A DNA stretch of 64,000 nt from Oxalobacteraceae bacterium. Lineage in GTDB: Bacteria; Pseudomonadota; Gammaproteobacteria; Burkholderiales; Burkholderiaceae_D. The position numbers were made by a program, and so were the translations under genes. The notes beneath the pieces were generated by a model. It searched no databases. It worked only from the letters and a program-made list of their open reading frames with translations, and was not told the origin of the DNA. This document shows positions 58,072 through 64,000 of the stretch, one piece after another. The stretch's first letter is position 1, and each line of letters opens with the position of its first letter. The stretch spans positions 116,720 through 180,719 of the forward strand of contig DPRS01000029.1 in NCBI GenBank assembly GCA_003537575.1. The letters are read 5' to 3'.

Positions 58072-58726
58072 TGGTGCGCGCGCAGCGCGCCGCGATCGTC
58101 GCATCGTGCGTGACCAGCACCAGGGTCGAGCCGCGTTCCTGGTTCAGGGCGAACATCAGATCGATCACCGCTTCGCCGGTGGCCGCGTCCAGGCTGCCGG
58201 TCGGTTCGTCGGCCAGCAGCAGCGGCGGTTCGGTAACAAAGGCGCGCGCCAGCGCCACGCGCTGCTGTTCGCCGCCGGACAAGTACTTCGGATAATGTTT
58301 CAGGCGCGAAGACAGACCGACCCGCTCCAGCATCGCCTCAGCCCTCGGGCGCGCCTCGCGGTCGCCGCGCAGCTCGAGCGGCAGCATGACGTTCTCCAGC
58401 GCATTCATGTGCGCCACCAGCTGAAAGGACTGGAACACGAAGCCGAGCTTTTCCTTGCGCATCTGCGCACGGCCATCCTCGTCGAGCGCATAGATATCGA
58501 TGCCGTCGATCCTGACGCTGCCGGATGTGGGTGTGTCCAGCCCGGCCAGCAAGCCAAGCAAAGTCGACTTGCCCGAGCCGGACGCGCCGACGATGGCCAG
58601 CGTGGCGCCGGCTTGCACGGTAAAATGGATGTCGTTGAGAATCGTCAGTTCACCGGTGGCATCGGAGACGCGCTTGCACAGGTGCGTCACCTCGATGGCC
58701 GATCTCAAATTGGAAGGTTCAGTCAT
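58043..58726 (-). CDS. ABC transporter ATP-binding protein (YbbA/LolD-like)
   Basis: Walker A GASGSGKST, signature LSGGEQQR and Walker B LLLADEPTGSLD; 227 residues, beginning ILNDIHFTVQAG. In E. coli ybbA is followed by the permease gene ybbP and lies head-to-head with tesA; here the tesA arrangement is kept but downstream is nnrD on the other strand, so no partner permease is adjacent. Start codon 58726-58724 shares two bases with the tesA start. Confidence 0.9.
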   Translation of the reverse strand: MTEPSNLRSAIEVTHLCKRVSDATGELTILNDIHFTVQAGATLAIVGASGSGKSTLLGLLAGLDTPTSGSVRIDGIDIYALDEDGRAQMRKEKLGFVFQSFQLVAHMNALENVMLPLELRGDREARPRAEAMLERVGLSSRLKHYPKYLSGGEQQRVALARAFVTEPPLLLADEPTGSLDAATGEAVIDLMFALNQERGSTLVLVTHDATIAARCARTITIAAGRLA

Positions 58727-59387
58727 GCGCTTTGATGGTTTATCAGGATTACCGCAACCAAAATTGCAGCAGTGGCTGCGCGCCCTGTTGTTGTTGATGT
58801 GTGCGCTATTCGCTTCGAGTGCCTATTCTGCATCAAAAACCATGCTCGTGCTCGGCGACAGCCTGTCGGCGGAATACGGTCTTGCCCGAGGCAAAGGCTG
58901 GGTCAATCTGCTGCAGGAGCGCCTGCGCGCGGAAAAAATCGATGCTACGGTCGTCAATGCCAGCATCAGTGGCGACACCACCAGCGGCGGCGCGACGCGC
59001 CTGCCCGCCTTGCTGAAAAAGCACCGCCCGGATATTCTCGTCATTGAACTGGGCGGCAACGACGGCTTGCGCGGCTTGTCGCTGGCAGCCACTGAAGCCA
59101 ATCTGCGCACAATGATCAAGGCTGGGCAGGCGGCGAATGCCAGGGTGCTATTGCTCGGCATGCGGCTGCCGCCGAATTATGGCGCAGCCTATGCGGAAAG
59201 TTTCCATGCGCTGTATGCCAAATTGGCGAAGGAAAACAAAACCGCGCTGGTGCCGTTTTTCCTGGAAGGCATCGCCACCCGTGAAGACCTGTTCCAGGCC
59301 GACCGCATCCATCCGAACGCTGGCGCCCACCCCGTCATGCTGAACAATGTCTGGCCCGCCCTGAAGCCGCTATTGCAGAAAAAGTAA
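58725..59387 (+). CDS. tesA: GDSL lysophospholipase / arylesterase
   Basis: Periplasmic SGNH hydrolase (thioesterase I, protease I, lysophospholipase L1). Motifs: GDSLS with nucleophile Ser near residue 46, GGNDG near 111, and DRIHPNAGAH with the catalytic Asp/His near 190-197. Signal peptide ends at AYSA. 220 residues. I begin at ATG 58725, whose first two bases overlap the divergent ybbA start; the longer frame from 58500 is antisense to ybbA. Confidence 0.93.
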   Translation: MRFDGLSGLPQPKLQQWLRALLLLMCALFASSAYSASKTMLVLGDSLSAEYGLARGKGWVNLLQERLRAEKIDATVVNASISGDTTSGGATRLPALLKKHRPDILVIELGGNDGLRGLSLAATEANLRTMIKAGQAANARVLLLGMRLPPNYGAAYAESFHALYAKLAKENKTALVPFFLEGIATREDLFQADRIHPNAGAHPVMLNNVWPALKPLLQKK

Positions 59388-59391
59388 GTAC

Positions 59392-60453
59392 ATGAAATAC
59401 CCAGCACTGTTGCCGTTTGAAGAAATCCTGTCGCAACTGGATCGATTCCATACCATCATCGATGTTCGCAGCGAAGGCGAATTCGCCGAGGACCACTTGC
59501 CCGGCGCAATCAATTGCCCGGTGCTGAACAACGAGGAACGCGCCCGTGTCGGCACCCTGTACAAGCAGGTCGGCTCCTTCGAAGCCAAGAAGCTCGGCGC
59601 GGCGCTGGTGGCGCGCAACATCGCGCACCATCTCGACACCGTTTTCGCCGACAAGCCGCGCGAATGGAAGCCGCTGGTGTATTGCTGGCGCGGCGGCAAC
59701 CGCAGCGGCTCGATGGCGCACATCCTGGCGAAGATCGGCTGGCCGGCGGTGCAACTGGATGGCGGCTACAAGGAATACCGACGCCACGTCAACGCCGCGC
59801 TGACCGAACTGCCAGGCCGTTATTCCTTCCGTGTGATCGGCGGCCCCACCGGCAGCGGCAAAAGCGAATTGCTGCGCACGCTAGAACAGGCGGGCGCCCA
59901 GGTGCTCGACCTCGAACAGCTTGCCGCGCACCGCGGCTCGGTGCTCGGCCACCTGCCGTCGCAGCCGCAACCGACGCAAAAGACTTTCGAGAGCACCATC
60001 TGGCAGGCATTGCGCAGCTTCGATCCGGCGTGCCCGGTTTTCGTCGAGTCCGAGAGCAAAAAAGTCGGCAACCTGCGCGTACCGGAAGCGCTGATGGACA
60101 GGATGCGCGCCTCCCCCTGCATCGCACTGTCGCTCGACATGGCCGGCCGCGTGGCGCTGCTGATGCGGGAATACGAACATTTCGTCGCCGCCCCGGATGA
60201 CCTGAACCGCCAGCTCGAATGCCTGTTGCATTTGCATGGCCGCGAAAACCTCGGGCGCTGGCAGGAAATGGCCAGTTCCGGTGCAATGGCGCCGCTGGTG
60301 GAAGAACTGCTGAAGCAGCATTACGACCCGGCCTATATGCGATCGATCAACAGGAATTTCACGCATTTTCCGGATGCGCGTCCTATCGTTCTACCGGACA
60401 TTTCCTCGCAGAGCTTCGCGGCGGCAGCGCGCGCATTGCTGGAGCAGGACTGA
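59392..60453 (+). CDS. mnmH: tRNA 2-selenouridine/geranyl-2-thiouridine synthase
   Basis: Converts 2-thiouridine at the tRNA wobble base to 2-selenouridine. N-terminal rhodanese domain with active cysteine in YCWRGGNRSGS near residue 97; C-terminal P-loop domain GGPTGSGKSELL near 151. 353 residues. Begins 4 bases after tesA. Needs selenophosphate from SelD; no selD is in the window. Confidence 0.95.
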   Translation: MKYPALLPFEEILSQLDRFHTIIDVRSEGEFAEDHLPGAINCPVLNNEERARVGTLYKQVGSFEAKKLGAALVARNIAHHLDTVFADKPREWKPLVYCWRGGNRSGSMAHILAKIGWPAVQLDGGYKEYRRHVNAALTELPGRYSFRVIGGPTGSGKSELLRTLEQAGAQVLDLEQLAAHRGSVLGHLPSQPQPTQKTFESTIWQALRSFDPACPVFVESESKKVGNLRVPEALMDRMRASPCIALSLDMAGRVALLMREYEHFVAAPDDLNRQLECLLHLHGRENLGRWQEMASSGAMAPLVEELLKQHYDPAYMRSINRNFTHFPDARPIVLPDISSQSFAAAARALLEQD

Positions 60454-60497
60454 GACACTAGTCGCGCGCGATTCCGGGCGGCGCAGGTCTTGCCCAT

Positions 60498-60527
60498 AAA
60501 AAAACCGCTCCGGAGAGCGGTTTTTTT
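60498..60527. terminator. Two-way terminator between mnmH and ppiD
   Basis: AACCGCTC, loop CGGA, GAGCGGTT with seven A before and seven T after; serves both convergent genes. Confidence 0.92.
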
Positions 60528-60545
60528 ATGGCGGACGGATGGGGC

Positions 60546-62477
60546 TTACTGCGCCGTCTCCGCCTTGTTGAGTTCTTCCACCGGCTTCAACAGCTTGGTC
60601 TTGGCTTTTTGCTTGAGCGCTTCGACATAGGCGACGGTTTGCTGCTGCGCGATGATGCCGGCAATCTGCTGTTCCTCGGCCTGGCGGCGCGCCGCCTCGG
60701 CAGTCGCCGGCTGAGCCACTTTGACGATGCGGTACACGGCATAGCCTTGTTGCGGCACTTCCGCTCCGGCATAGGCGGGCAGCTTGCTCGTATCGGCCTT
60801 CATCACCGCCGCCAGCGCCGCCGGGCTCATGTCCTCATGCTTGCTGCGCGAGACAGTTTTGACAGAACCGAAACCGGCAGCATCGTCCTTGGCTTTCAGC
60901 GCAGCCAGTTTCGCTTCACCAGCCTGACGCGCCAGTTTCAATGCGTCTTCCTGCACCACGCGCTCGCGAATGACCTCCTTGACCTCCTCGAACGGTCGCT
61001 TCGATGCCGGCTTGTGCGCGACGATGCGGCCTGCAATCAGGGTGTTCGGCGCAACTTCGACGGCTTCGGTATTGCGCTTGTTCCTGATCGTATCGTTCGA
61101 GAACAGCGCCGTCAGGAATTTTTGATGATTGAAAGGCACGTTCGGGCCGAGCGCGGGATTCGACTCGCGCGTCACGTTCGCTGCCGTTTCAATCTTGAGA
61201 CCGAGCTTGTCTGCCACCGGCTTCAGGCTATCCGCCTGCTCGTATACGGTATCGGTAAACACTTCGGCCAACTCGGAATATTTTTTCGCCGACTGCTGCT
61301 TCCTGATCTCGACGGCAATCTCGTCCCTGACTTCTTCGAGCGGCTTGGCCGAACCAGGCTTGATGCCGGTCAGCTTGATAATGTGGAAACCGAAATCGGA
61401 TTGCACCAGGCCGCTGATCTCGCCTTCCTTCAATTGATTGGCAGCTTCCTCGAAAGGCTTGACCATCATGCCGGGACCGAAAAAGCCCAGATCGCCGCCC
61501 TTTTCGGCGGAGCCCGGATCGTCTGAATTTTCCTTGGCCAACTTGGCGAAGTCGCCCGGATTTTGCTTCAGCTGCGCCAGCAGCTTCTCGGCTTCCGCGC
61601 GCGCAGCCTGCTTGTCGGCGCCGGAGGCATCCTTGTTCACGGCGATCAGAATATGGCTGGCACGGCGCTGCTCGTCGACCGCATAGCGTTTTTTGTTTTG
61701 CTCGTAATACGCCTTGATATCCTCATCGGCAACCTTGACCTGCGCCTCGGCAGCTGCCGGCGTCAGCACCACGTATTCGATGCTGGCTTGCTCGGGAATG
61801 GCGAACTGCGCGGCATTCCTGTTGTAATAATCCTGCAGCTGCTGGTCGGTCACCTTCACCTGCGCAATGAAGTCGGCAGCCTTGAACAGCATTTGCTGCA
61901 CATCGCGTTCCTGCTGGGCGATATCGGAGACGCGCGCCGCTACCGTTTTCGGCGCGAAGGCGCTGTCCTGGATGGCGGCAGTCAACTGCTGCACGGCCAG
62001 GTCGCGCCGCAAGCTGGCTTCGAAACTCACCGGCGTCATGCCTTGCATGGCCAGCAGCGACTTGTAACGATCGTTATCGAACTTGCCTTCCGGCGTCGTC
62101 AAGCCTTCCATGCCGAGGATCGCCTGCTGCACAGCCTGGTCGGAAGCCGACAGGTTATTGCGCGCAGCTTCCGCCGCCAGCGCGCGTTGCGCGATCAGGC
62201 TATCGAGCAGACTCTTGCGCTGCTGCGGGGTATCCAGCATCTTGGGATCGAATTGCGCACCCAGCATCTGACGGTACTGGTCCATCTGGCGGCGCTGGGC
62301 TTCATCGAATTCTGCCTGGGTAATCTTCTGGCCGGCGACTTTCGCAATCGTATTATCACCCTCCTGGAAACGCGTATAGCTTTCCAAGCCAAAAAATGCA
62401 AAGGAAGGAAAAATGAACAGCAGCAGGATGAACTGCATCAGCCGTTGATGGGTGCGGACGAAATCAAACATGTTCAA
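60546..62477 (-). CDS. ppiD: Periplasmic chaperone/isomerase PpiD
   Basis: Membrane-anchored foldase at the Sec exit. One N-terminal membrane segment (about 12-32: LMQFILLLFIFPSFAFFGL), SurA-like N domain, then a parvulin domain near 260-365 (RASHILIAVNKD, DLGFFGPGMMVKPFEE). 643 residues, as usual. It lies downstream of hupB and the tRNAs. Confidence 0.95.
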   Translation of the reverse strand: MNMFDFVRTHQRLMQFILLLFIFPSFAFFGLESYTRFQEGDNTIAKVAGQKITQAEFDEAQRRQMDQYRQMLGAQFDPKMLDTPQQRKSLLDSLIAQRALAAEAARNNLSASDQAVQQAILGMEGLTTPEGKFDNDRYKSLLAMQGMTPVSFEASLRRDLAVQQLTAAIQDSAFAPKTVAARVSDIAQQERDVQQMLFKAADFIAQVKVTDQQLQDYYNRNAAQFAIPEQASIEYVVLTPAAAEAQVKVADEDIKAYYEQNKKRYAVDEQRRASHILIAVNKDASGADKQAARAEAEKLLAQLKQNPGDFAKLAKENSDDPGSAEKGGDLGFFGPGMMVKPFEEAANQLKEGEISGLVQSDFGFHIIKLTGIKPGSAKPLEEVRDEIAVEIRKQQSAKKYSELAEVFTDTVYEQADSLKPVADKLGLKIETAANVTRESNPALGPNVPFNHQKFLTALFSNDTIRNKRNTEAVEVAPNTLIAGRIVAHKPASKRPFEEVKEVIRERVVQEDALKLARQAGEAKLAALKAKDDAAGFGSVKTVSRSKHEDMSPAALAAVMKADTSKLPAYAGAEVPQQGYAVYRIVKVAQPATAEAARRQAEEQQIAGIIAQQQTVAYVEALKQKAKTKLLKPVEELNKAETAQ

Positions 62478-62538
62478 CCTATCCAGTACACAGATTGCGA
62501 AGCCTTAACGTAACGTTGCGTCTCGCGTATCGCATAAG

Positions 62539-62567
62539 AAAAAAGGCGAACTTGCGTTCGCCTTTTT
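62539..62567 (-). terminator. Terminator after the tRNA pair
   Basis: AAGGCGAAC, loop GCAA, GTTCGCCTT with T runs on the minus strand; closes the tRNA transcript before ppiD. Confidence 0.9.
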
Positions 62568-62572
62568 AGTGT

Positions 62573-62649
62573 TGGCGGAGTGGACGGGACTCGAACCCGC
62601 GACCCCCGGCGTGACAGGCCGGTATTCTAACCGACTGAACTACCACTCC
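62573..62649 (-). tRNA. tRNA-Asp (anticodon GTC)
   Basis: 77 bases with CCA encoded. Full cloverleaf: GGAGTGG acceptor with its mate CCACTCC, T-loop GGTTCGAGTCC, anticodon loop CTGTCAC read as GTC. Confidence 0.97.
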
Positions 62650-62678
62650 AATTTACTGCCGTTTTGTCTGACTGCATC

Positions 62679-62754
62679 TGGTGGGTGCTGAGAGGCTCGA
62701 ACTCCCGACCTACGCCTTGTAAGGGCGCCGCTCTACCAACTGAGCTAAGCACCC
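62679..62754 (-). tRNA. tRNA-Val (anticodon TAC)
   Basis: 76 bases with CCA encoded. Acceptor GGGTGCT pairs with AGCACCC; anticodon loop CTTACAA gives TAC; T-loop GAGTTCGAGCC. Transcribed before tRNA-Asp. Confidence 0.97.
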
Positions 62755-62813
62755 GCTGCACTGCTTAACCAGTCAAACAGCAGCGTTTGTCACCACGCTG
62801 CGAAGAAGACATC

Positions 62814-62842
62814 ATTATACACAATCTTACGAATCCTGCCAC
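62814..62842 (-). promoter_or_regulatory. Promoter of the tRNA-Val-tRNA-Asp transcript
   Basis: On the minus strand GTGGCA (62837-62842), 17-base spacer, perfect TATAAT (62814-62819), about 50 bases before tRNA-Val. Confidence 0.6.
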
Positions 62843-62887
62843 TAGTAAATGCCGTCAATTCCGCTTTTTACCAGTGCAGTTCGCCGA

Positions 62888-63160
62888 TTAGTTGATGGCG
62901 TCTTTGAGGCCCTTGCCCGGCTTGAACTTCGGCACCTTGGCGGCCTTGATCTTGATGGCGGCGCCGGTTTGCGGATTACGGCCGGTACGGGCAGCACGCT
63001 TGCCTACCGAGAACGTGCCGAAACCAACCAGGGTAACGGTACCGTTTTTCTTCAAAGTGGTTTTGACAGCATCGACCATCGCATCCAGAGCACGGCCGGC
63101 ATCAGCCTTGGACAGATCGGCAGACTCGGCAATGTGATCGATTAATTCGGATTTATTCAC
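62888..63160 (-). CDS. hupB: DNA-binding protein HU-beta
   Basis: Histone-like dimeric DNA-bending protein, 90 residues. GFGTFSVGKRAARTGRNPQT is the beta-arm region with the conserved proline; the N-terminus is MNKSELIDHIA. Strong ribosome site GAGGGGGG before the ATG. Follows lon as in other beta-proteobacteria. Confidence 0.97.
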   Translation of the reverse strand: MNKSELIDHIAESADLSKADAGRALDAMVDAVKTTLKKNGTVTLVGFGTFSVGKRAARTGRNPQTGAAIKIKAAKVPKFKPGKGLKDAIN

Positions 63161-63252
63161 TTACGCCCCCCTCGCTAGATTAAATTTCCCCGCACGTGTT
63201 TGCCATTCATATGGTCTTGCACTTGCTGCGGAGCACGAAAACTGAAGCACGT

Positions 63253-63281
63253 ATTAAACAAGTCGCCACGAATTGTGTCAA
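63253..63281 (-). promoter_or_regulatory. Sigma-70 promoter of hupB
   Basis: On the minus strand TTGACA (63276-63281), 17-base spacer, TTTAAT (63253-63258); leader about 85 bases. Region 63161-63496 otherwise holds only this and the lon terminator. Confidence 0.75.
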
Positions 63282-63453
63282 GGGATTTGCATTCTGTAAT
63301 GCTTTCACAGAGTGGTTTTTTCGGCTTTTTCCCACATACCTGAGCGCCCACGGCTCGTTCTTGCCATACAAAGGCCAGCGTGCCAGGGCCCAGTAGACGG
63401 TGACTGCTATAAATTTAAGCAGCCATTCAGCGCAAACCTGCGGAGAAGCCGGC

Positions 63454-63482
63454 AAAAAAAAAGCGCTCCGAAGAGCGCCTTT
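63454..63482 (-). terminator. Terminator after lon
   Basis: GCGCTC, loop TTCG on the minus strand, GAGCGC followed by nine T; 15 bases after the lon stop. Confidence 0.92.
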
Positions 63483-63496
63483 CATCACAAGAAAGA

Positions 63497-64000
63497 TCAA
63501 TGCTTGACTACCGTGGTGTCGGCTGGTTCGCCGCTTTTGGGGGCTGCCGCGGCCACGGCAGCTTCTTCCTCCGGAAGCGGCATCGGCTGACGCTCCAGCG
63601 CGATCTCCAGCACCTTGTCGATCCAGCGCACCGGAACAATCTCGAGCTTGTTCTTGACGTTGTCCGGAATGTCGGCCAGGTCCTTGACGTTTTGCTCGGG
63701 AATCAGCGCCGTCTTGATGCCACCGCGATGCGCCGCCAGCAGCTTTTCCTTCAGGCCGCCGATCGGCAGCACTTCGCCGCGCAGCGTGATCTCGCCGGTC
63801 ATCGCCACATCCGCGCGCACCGGGATACCGGTGAACACCGACACCAGCGCGGTGGTCATGGCGATGCCCGCCGACGGGCCATCCTTGGGCGTGGCGCCTT
63901 CCGGCACGTGAATATGGATGTCGCTCTTGTCGAACACGTCGCTCTTGATGCCGAGCGTCTTGGCGCGACTGCGCACCACGGTGCGCGCGGCCTCGATCGA
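63497..64000 (-). CDS. lon: ATP-dependent protease Lon, C-terminal part, cut by window edge
   Basis: About 167 C-terminal residues of the Lon peptidase domain. Catalytic serine in PKDGPSAGIAM and lysine in GGLKEKLLAAHRGG are seen. The tail ends PKSGEPADTTVVKH. The frame is open to base 64000, so the gene continues upstream of the window's right end. Confidence 0.96.
   Translation of the reverse strand, partial: SIEAARTVVRSRAKTLGIKSDVFDKSDIHIHVPEGATPKDGPSAGIAMTTALVSVFTGIPVRADVAMTGEITLRGEVLPIGGLKEKLLAAHRGGIKTALIPEQNVKDLADIPDNVKNKLEIVPVRWIDKVLEIALERQPMPLPEEEAAVAAAAPKSGEPADTTVVKH

Overview
The window is about 60% GC and densely coded. It has typical beta-proteobacterial gene content and synteny: hupB, tRNA-Val, tRNA-Asp, ppiD beside lon; the PrkA/YeaH/SpoVR trio; a NodT-type RND pump; EpsD/E/F/G/L-type exopolysaccharide proteins. 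The best guess from content alone is Burkholderiales, probably Oxalobacteraceae (Herbaspirillum/Collimonas/Janthinobacterium-like). No phage, insertion sequence, CRISPR array or rRNA is visible, and this reads as core chromosome.

Layout. 1-7.6 kb is respiratory: the end of an aromatic-type aminotransferase, then a leftward pair of membrane/periplasmic cytochromes c (three and two haems), divergent from a compact cbb3-like oxidase operon (CcoN-like with a CcoS-like N-terminus, CcoO, one-haem CcoP-like, SCO, membrane protein). 7.6-15.7 kb holds a MocR regulator and an RND efflux operon (lipoprotein adaptor, pump, outer-membrane factor, TetR). 15.7-25 kb holds NDH-2, a PAS-type chemoreceptor, phospholipase A with an acyl-CoA thioesterase, a divergent Pat-type acyl-CoA ligase/acetyltransferase and an MFS transporter.

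25-32 kb is an exopolysaccharide block: galU on the right-going strand, then leftward epsL, epsD, epsE, epsF, epsG. It has outer-membrane barrel, export pore, chain-length and kinase functions but no glycosyltransferase, polymerase or flippase here. An 80-base tetranucleotide repeat and a perfect hairpin separate epsL from epsD. A GAF-GGDEF diguanylate cyclase is divergent from epsL, suggesting c-di-GMP control. 34-41 kb holds an unrecognised one-pass membrane protein, the prkA-yeaH-spoVR operon and a ferredoxin-NADP reductase.

41-46 kb is a leftward branched-chain-amino-acid-type ABC importer (substrate-binding protein, LivH, LivM, LivG, LivF). Across a 314-base gap with a perfect 10-bp inverted repeat, a rightward run follows: selO, msrB, yciB, bolA, with start/stop overlaps at each junction, then a parvulin isomerase and a clear terminator. 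50-64 kb is housekeeping: a small lipoprotein behind purL, dadA, nnrD, a YbbA-type ATPase whose start codon overlaps that of divergent tesA, mnmH, ppiD, two tRNAs, hupB and the C-terminal part of lon.

The points I find most worth a second look are the tetranucleotide repeat plus hairpin inside the eps block, an EpsG whose Walker A lysine is missing, the CcoS-CcoN fusion with a stripped-down oxidase, the perfect palindrome upstream of the ABC importer, and the unrecognised cysteine-motif membrane protein before prkA. I see no wholly new multi-gene system that I can defend from sequence alone.
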